DNA of 55,434 nt, from assembly GCF_001949145.1 (NCBI RefSeq), contig NW_019091491.1, forward strand, positions 356,642 through 412,075. The letters run 5' to 3'. This DNA is from Acanthaster planci. Its lineage: Eukaryota; Echinodermata; Asteroidea; Valvatida; Acanthasteridae. Made by a program: the position numbers and the translations under genes. Of the stretch, positions 45,353 through 55,434 are shown in pieces; the stretch's first letter is position 1, and the number at the start of each line of letters is the position of its first letter. The notes under the pieces were generated by a model. It was not told where the DNA came from and made no database searches. It was given only the letters and a program-made list of their open reading frames with translations.

Positions 45353-48300
45353 GTAAGTATTCTAGAATGTAACCTCTTTAATGAATTGAATGACATGACA
45401 AATTCAATTGAATCGTTTTTATGAATATTCTGTTTTTTAACAAAAAGTGAAATATTTTACAACAAAAACATGGGCGATTCATGATGCACTGTACCACCAA
45501 GAGATTTTCATGGAGAGGCCTTTTCACAGTACATTATGGGCTATACAGTTGCGAAATCTGCGCTGTGCATGGGAACATTCAATTTTTCTGATTGTTGGTT
45601 TATATTGGTTGAAAATTCGAAATTGCGTATTGTGAATGGGTGTTAGGTAGTCAAAATGGTCCTTTTGTGTGGTGTAGGGAACAACTGAATCAGTCAAATA
45701 CCCCCAAGCTATGTAGCAGAATGTGCTTAATCGGAGCAGCGTGTCGACAATAAATTTGAAAAGTGGCCTGTCTGCAGCAAACTCTTGGTGGTGCAATGTA
45801 TTGTGAATCGCCTGTATTGAAACACTTTAAGATTCATTTTGGTTTTTCACCCCTATGCCTGACAATGGTTCTGCTACATGTATTCATTGCCAACTTGAAG
45901 ATGTTTTCCATACCCAGTGTAGAACTGGCTGAAGCCAACAAAATTGTCTTGCTGACGTCTTAACTTTGTTTCAACCTGGTCAAGACTTGATCTTAAATCT
46001 GTGGCTCAGCCTGGCAATATCTCCTGTATAGCTGGAAAATCTATTCCTTGGTTTGGAGTCACAATAGTCCGAACTTCTTTTAACTCTGCTTTTCCTTCAG
46101 CTCAGTGGCACACTGATCTTCAGCAACAAGAATTCAAACTGACTTTCTTGCTGATGTATTCAGAGGTGAATGGCCAAAGCTCTTCCAAGGATATCATGCT
46201 AGGCACAGCAGTGCCATGTCCGAGGACAGATCCAGAACCAAGTATTTTTGGGGAGATCATTTTCAAGGGTTCAAATTTTTTTTTTACATTTCAACCTTGT
46301 ATGGCCTTTGGGGGTAAGGCTACGTGATGGGTAATTTGCATGGTTGTTGAAGGCAGGGAAATAAGAACAGTACAAGAACAGTAGAGGAATCTATTGAAAT
46401 AAACCAGTAATTGACCTGTTTTGATTGTTCATGTTTATTACTGTATGACATGAAAGTACATAATTGTATGGTCACGAGGGTTATTTTGGCATGATCAGAA
46501 TATTCAGTACGAACATTGTTACAGTGCAAAGGTATTTTTACCATTTGAAATATGTAGATTGCAAACATGACGTATCAATGACAAAACGATTTTTTTTTTC
46601 ATATTTCTTTTCTCAGTTGATTTTTATAAAGCATTTTCTCTCATGTAATTTCATGTTAAATTAAAAGTAACAATGACATTTTTATAAAAGTTACTCTGTG
46701 TTTAATCGTCTTAATGAGAAAGGTATCCTATAATTTACATGTTCATGTATCTGAATTATGTTAGCACCGGAAGACTTGACACCACATTATGGCAATGTCT
46801 TCTGCAAATCTGCCCTGAAAGAGAAAATAATTACAGCAGGATTTCAATGAAAAAAATCTAAATTGTACCTCTGAATTTTATATATGTAGTCTCATAAATG
46901 GAAATACCACAAAGCCCTTAGAGAAAAAGAAACTCATTAAAGATGAAATAGAAAATACGTTAGAGGTTAATGAGTTCATTCAGTGATATTTAGAAACCAT
47001 TCTCAAGGAATATGTCTACAGTACCTGTGCTGATTTAGAAAAAAATATATATCACCAGGCCACCTGTTCAATTTTGATCTCTGCAGTAATTCCATCATTT
47101 GGCCTGTGGAATTTTATTTTGTGCTAATGCAATGGGTGACTTTGGGAGGAACAAGAAGCACTCCATGAATGTCAGTGTCAAGATGGAGAGCTTGTCAAGC
47201 ATTGGGGACTCTTGACTTCGATTCAGACGTGCTATTTAGAAGAAATATGAGCTCACTCATTGTGTTTTGGATGTACATGGGTATTTCTACTCATTATGGG
47301 ATTCAGTTTTTTCCCTGCCTAATCCGAAATGATTTTGTTAGTTTAGAAAACATTCTTCAATTTCCAAGAGTAATTAAAGAATACAATAACCTACTAATTA
47401 AATACGTGTATTATTTGAAGACCATATTAGTGACAGGTTCCACTGGGCGGATGTAACAGGTTCACAGAAAAATGTCAGCATATATATTGACCCCTAATTT
47501 GAGAATAACAGACATGGCATCTCCCTACGTTCGTAAAACATTATTGTGGCCCCTAGTGCGCTGAAAGAATTCTTCATTTAATTTACCGGCTTAAAATGAC
47601 CAATGAAATTCTGTATTTTGAAAGTGCACAATAACTCTCTCAACGTGCCTTTATTACTATAAAATCAAGCTCCATTTGAGTACTGTTGGTGAAGGCATAA
47701 TAATAACTTCTCGTTATCAATTTCTAAGAAATGTCGACGTTAAAAAAAGTGGAGTTTTCTAAGATTTATTCAAGTGCACCACTTTTCAGAACACTCACAC
47801 TGAATTTGTGCCAATTTTCGGATGCGACTTTTTTTTTTAATTTCGGACCAATTTCACGACACTGAAAGCACTGCGAAGGTAATAATATTTAAATGAATGA
47901 TTTTGAAGTTTACAACACAGATTTGGCAACACTGTTGGGTAAAGTCGATTTGGACCACGCTAGAGCACCCGTACACCAAGGAACGGTAACACATCCTTCT
48001 TACACTGGACATTGTATCGTCGACTGCCGGTGTCTGGACTCAGAACATTCCGGCGGTATTCCGCCTCGACAGGGTAATTTGCCAACCCGTGGCCCAAGAC
48101 TTCGTCCGTGCAACCCCTGGAAATCGCTCAGGCACCCTGAAGCAGCACGTAGTAGCTAGTGTCGTGTCTAGTGGCGTGTTTCGCGTATAAACACTGCTTA
48201 TTGGGGGGTCTGGAAAATTACGCTTTTTTTCAAACATCAGACTTCTTGCCAGCTGCAAAATACCCGTAACGATGCCAGCAAGTATTGGTCTTTAGACAGT

Positions 48301-48589
48301 ATGGCAATTTCCTTTGGGAAAACTGGAGAAATATTTCAAAAAGGAGTTTTAAATGTTGAATTGTTCAACAAAAATTGAATGTGATTTCGATTAGTTTTAT
48401 GTCGTGAAATTTAATTTTTCTTTTAATTTGCTCATTTCAAATAATTTCTTTTAAAACAGAGGAGATCTGCCATGATTGTTTCACACACTACCAGAATTGT
48501 AACCCTTCCGGTGGATTTTGTTATTAAGTGGCGAACAATTTATTATAGGATCTCAGACACACGAAAATATCACTTCCGTTGTCTGGTAG
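45353..48589. other. Intergenic, no supported gene
   Basis: AT-rich sequence with short ORFs only; none resembles a known family or has convincing splice sites. Confidence 0.5.
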
Positions 48590-48654
48590 TATAAATAGTG
48601 AGCTGCCAGCACACTGAAGGCTGCTGCGCATGCGCGACCGCAGAAACTAAAATG
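48590..48654 (+). promoter_or_regulatory. Core promoter candidate: TATA box, NRF1-type palindrome, ATG
   Basis: TATAAATA at 48590-48597 is followed 28 bp on by TGCGCATGCGCG (48625-48636), matching the NRF1 consensus, and by an ATG in AAAATG context at 48652. The ATG reads MSPRPMAVKH to a possible donor (AG/GTGATG). Spacing suits a TATA promoter with a start near 48620. No downstream exon joins in frame. Confidence 0.4.
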
Positions 48655-48904
48655 TCTCCACGGCCTATGGCAGTGAAACATAGGTGATGTGCGACCATTA
48701 TCTGTGACACTCTGCACGATAGGTGGTAAATCTGTTGGAATTAACGTCACACCTGAAATAAACAGTTTTGCTCATCTTTAATTGTCACGTTGCAAAGTTG
48801 TCAGTGAAAAGACAAAGAGGACGGGGCCACAGCCACTCCTCTTTCTCGGTTTCTGCCCCGTTGTTTGAACAAAGATCACCCTGAGTTAACCTAAAGGATT
48901 TTTT

Positions 48905-49085
48905 TATCGAGCACTGTTGTACGAGTACTTCAATTGATGCTCGAGTACAAGTTTCAGATGTCGAGTTCCGAGTATTTTGTACAAGAACTGTAGTTCGAGT
49001 ACTACGAGTGCCTGGACGTCCGAGTACGAGAGCGAGTACTCTGAAAACGGTAGTCGACGAGTAGTACTCGAGTACTAGTACTATA
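48905..49085. repeat. Degenerate CGAGTAC repeat
   Basis: More than ten variants of CGAGTAC, partly palindromic (CGAGTACTCG-like), in 180 bp. The core is shared with the repeat at 21660-21815. Confidence 0.6.
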
Positions 49086-50050
49086 ACACTGAAAATCAGC
49101 ACCGGCTGTACCTCTGTTATTGGCTCCTTTGTTGATACGCAGCATGTACAAGAGCTGCATTATCCATGTCCTCCCTATAGGACAGCCTCCTTGTTGCTAA
49201 GATTTTATTTCGTCTGGTTAGGTAAGGGTTGCTTCTGGAAGTGTCATGGAACATTCAAAGAAGAGCACTTCAATACATCAGGTCTATCTGAATTATATAT
49301 GTAAACCTAACTAGAACAAAACAGCCTTACAGTGAAGAATTTCGGTTAGCCAAACTTTCCTTGTGAGCGGACCTTAGTTCGTTTGTTTAATTCTATAATT
49401 GTTTTATTCGACAATTCCTATGTAAGCTCCAATTAGATTGTTTGTGTAAAAGTAAAATATTTTTGTGGCGTGAACTGAGGACAGGGTGGATAGAGAGATG
49501 GGGGGAGGGGATTAAGCAGGGATGGGGGAGGAGGCTGACACCACTGGCAGGCTTCAACCTTAAGCTTCAGGGGGTCAAGGCCACTTGGTCTTGAATGCTC
49601 TCAAAACCAAAGGGCACCAAGGTCAACTGAAAGGGCACCAAGGCCACTTTGAATTTTTTTACTTATCATGCTTGTTGGTGACTTTAACAGATTCTCCTTC
49701 AATTTCAACACAGTGTTAAACTTTCAACCTGCAATTTTCATTGTTTCTGTTCACATGCTGAGCGGTCTGCTTGAATTGAGGAAATAAAAATAAATAATAG
49801 TGTACTAACTTTTAATTAACTTACCATTTTGTGTTGTATCTTATTACTTTCCATGATGCCATAAAGGCTGCATTTCGATAATCAATGTAATTACTCACAA
49901 GCAATGCAATTCAAGCAAGTCGGTCACTGGGTCACAAACATTTCCCAATCCGATTCGTAAGTGACTTCGTCACAGAGGTGGACGCGCAACGATTTGCAGG
50001 CTCCCATTGGACGATCGCTGAAGTTACGCATTAACTTCCAGTTGCATGGT
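49086..50050. other. Intergenic, nothing supported
   Basis: Contains a small pair of AAAGGGCACCAAGG direct repeats near 49605-49655; otherwise nothing recognised. Confidence 0.5.
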
Positions 50051-50156
50051 TGCATGTAAACGGCGATGTTTACATGCATGTAACTCTATGTGCAGTGCAT
50101 GTGCAGTGGGCGTTGTTTAAACTGAAGTGACGTCACACTTACGAACCGGATATAAG
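50051..50156 (+). promoter_or_regulatory. CRE, forkhead-like inverted repeat and TATA-like element
   Basis: A perfect 11-bp inverted repeat (TGCATGTAAAC, 50051-50061; GTTTACATGCA, 50068-50078) contains two facing forkhead-type cores. A full CRE, TGACGTCA, lies at 50128-50135 and TATAAG at 50151-50156. The cluster is 150 bp upstream of the orphan exon at 50303 and may be a promoter, for which strand is uncertain. Confidence 0.35.
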
Positions 50157-50302
50157 CCCACTGCCATGCCCGGCCCAGCGCCCGCTTGAATACCGGTAAA
50201 ATAGCGAGGAAAAATTGATTAATGGTAATTCCTTTCAAATCAACTACACTTTCTCCACCAGTTCTTCATTGAGCGAAAACTAATGAATCCAAGGATGATC
50301 AG

Positions 50303-50400
50303 GTGAAAATGATAGAATAATTGCAGTTCGTCATGCTGATGAAGAAATTAGTAAGCGGGTTGAGACATTCAACAATGCAACAGAGATCCTTGAACTGTAA
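50303..50400 (+). CDS. Orphan C-terminal coding exon, gene unknown
   Basis: After an AG at 50301-50302 the frame reads ENDRIIAVRHADEEISKR then VETFNNATEILEL and TAA at 50398-50400, a charged amphipathic helix typical of a protein C-terminus. 98 nt, needing one base from an upstream exon. A second acceptor at 50325-50326 (TTGCAG) keeps the same frame. Neither has a strong pyrimidine tract. AATAAA follows 144 bp downstream. I could not find the preceding exons, and no family is recognised. Confidence 0.35.
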
Positions 50401-50543
50401 CTGGATGTCTTCGGAGTTTTCCTGCTTACTCATCTGTTGTAGGTTCTTTGTTGACTACGTCATCATAACTCGGTGGGAGATCGGCCATTGCAGAAGGGTC
50501 AGTTGGATGACTATTGGAATAATTGTAAAACAAGAAGAAGATG

Positions 50544-50549
50544 AATAAA
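50544..50549 (+). terminator. Possible poly(A) signal for the plus-strand orphan exon
   Basis: AATAAA on the plus strand 144 bp after the TAA at 50398-50400. A second AATAAA lies at 50656-50661. Confidence 0.35.
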
Positions 50550-50710
50550 AATACGGCTATATTACATGTCAGTTTATCAACGTAAAGGATTTAATGCCGA
50601 GTTCAAATCTTCACTTAAATAGATTGGTTCAATTAGTGTTTGTGTTAGTTTCTTAAATAAACAAAAACACAGCATGGGAATTTTGGAGTTAGTAGTAAAG
50701 GTCGATTCTG

Positions 50711-50716
50711 TTTATT
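50711..50716 (-). terminator. Poly(A) signal of the membrane-protein gene
   Basis: AATAAA on the minus strand, about 190 bp after the TAG stop. Confidence 0.55.
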
Positions 50717-50906
50717 TGCTACATGTACAAGTAAACTTAACCATTGCTTATAATAGTACCACAGTGGTCACCAGAACGTTTTTGTTTTAGTAATCTGTAG
50801 TTGTAAGTGATGGAAGTCTGTCTGTAATTTGGTGTCATGCCGCAAATTACAGTAACTGTATTTTGCAGCATGACGAGGAACCGATATGGAACTGAATAAG
50901 ACCAAA

Positions 50907-51458
50907 CTAATCATACTGTGCAAGGGGTGCAGAGGGTATCGCTGCCTGGGATGGATAGTAGCCAACTACCCCCGATCGTCCGTAGACGATTGGGGACCCC
51001 TGTGGCATTGGCCGGCCTATGGGTGGCGCTCCAGGATGACCATAGTTTCCTGAAGATTGTAGTGGAACAGCAGCTAACGACGATACGGGCTGCTGACCGT
51101 ACACAATGGTAGTTGCTCCACTTCGCTGCACTGTCACCAGAGCTCGCCGTTGTTCTATTCGCCCTCTCCGGCATAATATACCGAACAGAACCAACATGAG
51201 AATGCCCACCGGTTCAAGGATCAACCCCACGACCCCCATCGTAGTGGAAAATCCAAATATCGTGCTGAATATAATTCCGACGATTAAAAAAATAAACCCA
51301 GAAACGGCCAAGAAAATGGCGCACGTGATGTACGCTCCTGCAGCTGTCCCTGCGGGTCGAGGACCCTCTCTTGACCCGATGGGTACAGCAGTCGTCACGA
51401 CCGTAGGGTGGTTGTGATGGACTTGAGTATGGTGATTGGTGTTGTAGTGGGTATCCAT
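50907..51458 (-). CDS. Two-pass membrane protein, function unknown (183 aa, single coding exon)
   Basis: An uninterrupted ORF with an ATG in strong context (A at -3, G at +4) and stop TAG. A His/Asn/Thr-rich N-terminus (1-36) is followed by two hydrophobic segments (about 43-68, TCAIFLAVSGFIFLIVGIIF; and about 73-95, MGVVGLILEPVGILMLVLFG). A short turn separates them, then a basic CRRGRIEQRR stop-transfer. The C-terminal 80 residues are Gly/Pro/Ser/Tyr-rich with repeated IVYG (TTIVYG, SPIVYG) and a PSAPLAQYD end. The layout suggests a small membrane protein with both tails in the cytosol, resembling uncharacterised TMEM-type proteins. An acceptor at 51535/51536 suggests a 5'UTR intron, and a poly(A) signal lies 190 bp downstream. 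I do not recognise a named family. Confidence 0.85.
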   Translation of the reverse strand: MDTHYNTNHHTQVHHNHPTVVTTAVPIGSREGPRPAGTAAGAYITCAIFLAVSGFIFLIVGIIFSTIFGFSTTMGVVGLILEPVGILMLVLFGILCRRGRIEQRRALVTVQRSGATTIVYGQQPVSSLAAVPLQSSGNYGHPGAPPIGRPMPQGSPIVYGRSGVVGYYPSQAAIPSAPLAQYD

Positions 51459-51535
51459 CCTTCAAGATAATGTCGAGCCAGATTACAAATCTAGTGCGGC
51501 CAGCGTCTGCAGGATCAGAAAGACGCACGCTTAGT
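51459..51535 (-). other. 5'UTR part of the membrane-protein exon
   Basis: A long pyrimidine tract and AG (CTTTTTTTCCAG) end at 51536, so the exon probably starts at 51535 with about 77 nt of leader before the ATG. The upstream exon was not located. Confidence 0.5.
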
Positions 51536-51576
51536 CTGGAAAAAAAGATAGAAAGAAGGGAAGTCATTGCCAACAA

Positions 51577-54500
51577 TTTCCTATGTTGGTGAAGGGTAGT
51601 TTGTTATCATTATCCAGTGTAAAGTATTTGGCTGTATACCCAAGAGGACAGATCAGATAGAGCAAAGGATGCTTTCCGCGTGGTGAGTCATTTTGTCAAG
51701 GGTTGAAAGTGACTGTGCGTACTTGGAAGGGTGGAAGGGTGCTATTGTGAAGAACCAACGGGAAACATTGCCTTATTCAGAGTGGTTTCGCAGAGCACGA
51801 CTTCGCGTTCATTATTGTAGCACCGGGGGGAAGTGGATTCCTTGGAGGGTTAATATTGTGTTCGTAATTACAATGCATTAATCTCACTCGTAAGGGAAAA
51901 GTTGTCTAAAAATTCAACAACGATACATCTTACACGTTTCACGCCCCAGTTAGGGTTATGCAACTATTTCGTGCAATGAATCGACCGGTGCATTAGGCAA
52001 GCCGGCTTTACGGGTGAAATCATTTTAAATGTGGATTCACGATATTTGAAAAAAAAAGAGAACTTAAAGTTATCTTTAAACAACGCGTTCGTTTCAACAA
52101 CTTATATAACTGCACTTGCTTCTCCGATTTCTTATTACAATAGCTATTTAATCCACATTCGAAATTATTCTGGCATATTTAATGTCAAGTTGTCTTAAAA
52201 TATTTAGTATATGTATCTAGAAAACGGCCATTTGCCAGGCTAAACAGTAAAGGTAGACCATTTTAGGAATTTTTTTATTTGTGGAGAATGCATTCATGAA
52301 ACAAAAAGGACCTAGCTTGTCCTATTTATATTTGATGACATAATAATATAAAATAGATATCGTGACAAAGTTTACTGCTCAATAGACTTTTAAAGTTGAA
52401 AGCGTTGCGAACGTCTTTTGTATGTCTTTGATACTCTAGAAATTAACCCCACACAACCATGTCCTTGTTCTGCAAGTATTTAGTTTGATATGTTCAAGTG
52501 TGCACTCGAACCTAACTTCATCATGTAAAAAGAGTCAGTTCAAATCGTTCTCTAAGGTTGTTACCCACATCCAGCATTTGTATCTGACAATAAACAATCG
52601 CTCCTTTTGCCTGACATGGTGATCAAAATGTCAAACCATTAAATGATACTTGGTTTTAACTGACGCAGTGTCAACAGGAACATTAACAATTTGCACCTAT
52701 CTCAAGTCAAACTTCACCATAAAAGTGATAACACTCACCTGATTGCTCACTTGCAAGGTAGTTCATTTCAGAGACTAACAACAAAACAATCAGATACAAA
52801 GATGGCCCTCAAATTAACATGGAATCTGTTGTGGTGATGTAATTGTGACCTACCACCAGAAAATACTTGTCATCATTTAGGTGGGAACTTTGGACTTGTG
52901 ACGTATGAGCTTCATAACAATCGCTCCATTGTGAAGATCTTTATCTACCCTGCAACGGTCAAGGTTCAAGCAGTAGTTGGGTTCAAGCGGCCAAGGGGCT
53001 TGAAAGCAATCGCATTCCATTGCTTCAATTCTTATTCTGTTTCATTCTACCCATTCACCTTCTTAGATTGTCCCTGTACTGCGCCTTTGTTCATATTTAT
53101 GGAAACGGTGCGTTATAAATTTTCGATTATTAGTACTATCATTATGGTGCAGTAAAATTATTTTCCACTTCTATTTAACTAATGTGTACATGATCGGTTG
53201 AACTTTTACCAAATCAGGCAAGTTGAAGGTCAATTTCACAATTTGCTGAGCAGAATTTTTGCACTGTAAGTTAGTAATGCAACACACGGTACTTTTGACA
53301 ACACACTACTTGTGACGAATCAGAAAGTTAACCTAATCTCAGTCGCATATTTTAAGTATCATTAACGCTGACAAAATGACATTTCCAGTGGCGATTTTTA
53401 TTGTCTCGGTGAAAAGACAATTTAGGAACCTGACCTTTTTCGTACAGGTTCAGAACCAAAGCCATTCTTTTCAAAGATAAATTAACACCCAGATGTTACT
53501 GACCTCTGACAGAAGCAGCACTACTGTCTACGGCTATGTCTGCCCACCTATGGTACGCTAAAAGTAATTGCGAAAACTATAGAGGCTTTGCATGGTAGCC
53601 ATCTTGCAGGGCAGTTCTTTTGTTCCACAGGGAGATCTCCCTTATGCATACCCTGTGGAACAAAAACACTGGTCTGCAAGATGGCAGCCATGCAGACACT
53701 CTATGGCCGTAGCCCATTTCCTTTGCCTGCGTTAATACTGAATAGTGAAAAAAAGTTGTCGAAGTGTTTAACACAAAGTAACATTGTGTAATGGCCAAGG
53801 AAGGGTTTGCAGAATTTGTGTAGGAAATAATGTACATTTAGAAGGAACTATATAAGGCTAGCTAAAGGCTGCAACTCCACGCAGTCAAAACGGGCTCAGT
53901 TATTGTTCGAGGAAACAATTTTGCTCTTAAGCGTTAGTTGAGGTTTTCACTGACAGCCACAATGGTTTTCCAAAGCCTTTTGCTCATGAGTTTTATGATC
54001 TGCCTTTAGGTCCATTGGCTTCAGTTATTTTCTTTGTTTTGGAAGGAATAAAAGGCTTGGAGAATGCTCACGGTATATAACGAGGGTAAGAATGTAACTT
54101 TTGAATTAAAATAAGAACAATAAATTTGCTTCATCTATAGCGTTCATATTGTTGGCAAGCCATACCCGAGTTTGTGTATTAGCATGTGTTTTCATTTGGG
54201 TTTTAGACGGGTGAGAATATACCTTGCGAGGTCAAAAAGCGAAATGATCAACGGCTTTGATCTTCATGGAGGTCACGCCACAGTGGCCCGGAAGTGACAT
54301 TTCATGTTGTAAGTGCATTTCACTTTTGTTTTTAACTTCGGCTGTGATTTTTGAACTGTTCTCGGTGAAGCACAGTTCGTTTACAGAAAAACAACCAAAG
54401 GTCCCTTTACTGGGAGTAAGACTTCGGTAGAAGCAATCCTAAAGACATTGTTATTTTCAGGGAAGGTGCCTTATACATGGAGGCATGCAACACTTTTATA

Positions 54501-55434
54501 ACAGCGCAAGTACTATAATTGCAACCCAGTGAGCCAGTTAGGTATTCCAACAGCACATGCCCAAAATGAGGTGCATTCGAGGTCATTTGGACGTGCGTAT
54601 CCCCCCTTTCAGCGCGGCCCAAAGCGTACTTTCGCGCGTGTTCTGTTCCCAAACGACCATGCTTTTTTGAATAACAAACGGGGACATTGTGTAAATTGCC
54701 TAATTCACAATAATCGAGGAAATATACTAAATCACATTGATTTACTGATCACTGATCTTGACGTTTTTGTATGGATGTACATCAAAACACTCACAAATTA
54801 TTATGGAATTATTTCTGTGGATAGTTTTCAACATTTTAATCTCAAGAGAAGAACTGGCCGGTAAGTTTACCATTCGGTTCTATTAATTCAATTATCTACC
54901 TGTATATCTTAAAATTTGTATTCTATACAGACTGATAACATGACATCATTTTTAAGAATGATTTTTGTATTCACAGTGAAAGGGGCCTCAGTATAAAAGT
55001 ATATGTTTCGAGTGAAAAATCTCAAACAGCTATCAAATCACCAACTGATGCACGCCACTGGCCTCATTATCTGTGGTTCTGCTTCAGATAATCGTAGAGA
55101 CGTTTTACACAAGACAGGTTTTAAGGTTTTGTACTCGCAGAAATTAAAATCACAACTTTTGACGTTTATTAAAGTGCATTTTTGTCTTCACATAAAAGAG
55201 GTGAGTAAAAGGTAGACAGAATATGGATCTTGTGGTCAAAATTAGCCTGTTAAATATTACCAACTAGAATTTCTGTTTTGTGGAATAATCACAAGGCATA
55301 CAATCTAAATATAGAACTGGTGCATCAAATGAAAGGCTGACTAATCGACTATTACACAGAATTCGGGCGATTCACAATAGTGCGCCACCAAGAGTTTGCA
55401 ACACGTTGGCCAATCATAACGCACGAAATTTGTC
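51577..55434. other. Right end, no supported gene
   Basis: Apart from the hairpin at 53577-53700, I see only short unsupported ORFs (for example 54529-54864 plus). Confidence 0.5.
53577..53700. mobile_element. Long imperfect hairpin (MITE-like)
   Basis: Arms 53590-53632 and 53651-53693 pair at 37 of 43 positions around an 18-base loop, with a further ATAGAG/CTCTAT pair outside. It could be a small fold-back transposon or, if transcribed, a small-RNA precursor. Confidence 0.55.

Noticed and set aside
46001-46327. 108-codon plus-strand ORF
   Set aside because: No homology signal, and it does not join in frame to the block at 45185-45352.
1-55434. CRISPR array, operon, phage or plasmid system
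   Set aside because: No regularly spaced repeats, no operon-like ORF packing and clear spliceosomal introns; the DNA is animal nuclear.

Overview
This window is eukaryotic nuclear DNA from an animal, most likely a marine invertebrate. Short coding blocks sit between GT...AG splice sites and large introns. The families are metazoan (a polycystin-1-type receptor, a cytosolic sulfotransferase), and tRNA-derived SINEs, a LINE relic and fold-back elements lie in non-coding DNA. There is no operon structure, ribosome-binding site or CRISPR array. The SINE heads and the 'CAGTGGCGTAGC' element ends recall anthozoan (coral/anemone) genomes to me, but an amphioxus- or echinoderm-like animal cannot be excluded. 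A run of 356 N (33428-33783) marks an assembly gap.

Region 1 (about 650-35866, minus strand) is the 5' part of a very large polycystin-1 family gene. I traced 23 coding exons with consistent splice phase, giving 5022 nt or 1674 residues with no stop. The product starts with a signal peptide, then a WSC domain, a PKD domain, a poorly conserved stretch, a Cys-rich cluster, more PKD domains and a long REJ module. The GPS/GAIN, PLAT and membrane-spanning parts should lie beyond the left edge. Two exons are micro-exons (22 and 26 nt), and one of these may be alternatively skipped through a GC donor. Introns hold two copies of one SINE, a second SINE family, a reverse-transcriptase relic, a 121-bp minisatellite, an imperfect inverted repeat and the N gap. 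A short coding-like ORF touches the gap.

Region 2 (35867-41083) holds a 1.55-kb intergenic spacer with a 160-bp tandem duplication, then a complete six-exon cytosolic sulfotransferase gene on the minus strand (308 residues). It keeps the PAPS-binding YPKSGT motif, the catalytic His and the C-terminal KxxxTVxxxE motif. Its first intron holds a 52-bp tandem duplication and a 476-bp fold-back element.

Region 3 (41084-55434) is sparsely coding. It has two orphan coding-like exons (44697-44841 minus; 50303-50400 plus), one well-spliced exon-like block with a single in-frame TGA (45185-45352 plus), and a TATA box with an NRF1-type palindrome (48590-48654). It also has a CRE/TATA cluster (about 50051-50156) and a complete single-exon ORF for a 183-residue two-pass membrane protein (50907-51458 minus). 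The orphan plus-strand last exon and the membrane-protein gene appear to converge tail to tail, with poly(A) signals about 160 bp apart. The last 4 kb has no gene I can support, only one long hairpin element.

The polycystin and sulfotransferase genes are neighbours, but I see no evidence that they work together. I found no clearly new multi-gene system. The most useful leads are the gene models themselves, the micro-exon choice, the orphan exons and the fold-back/duplication structures.
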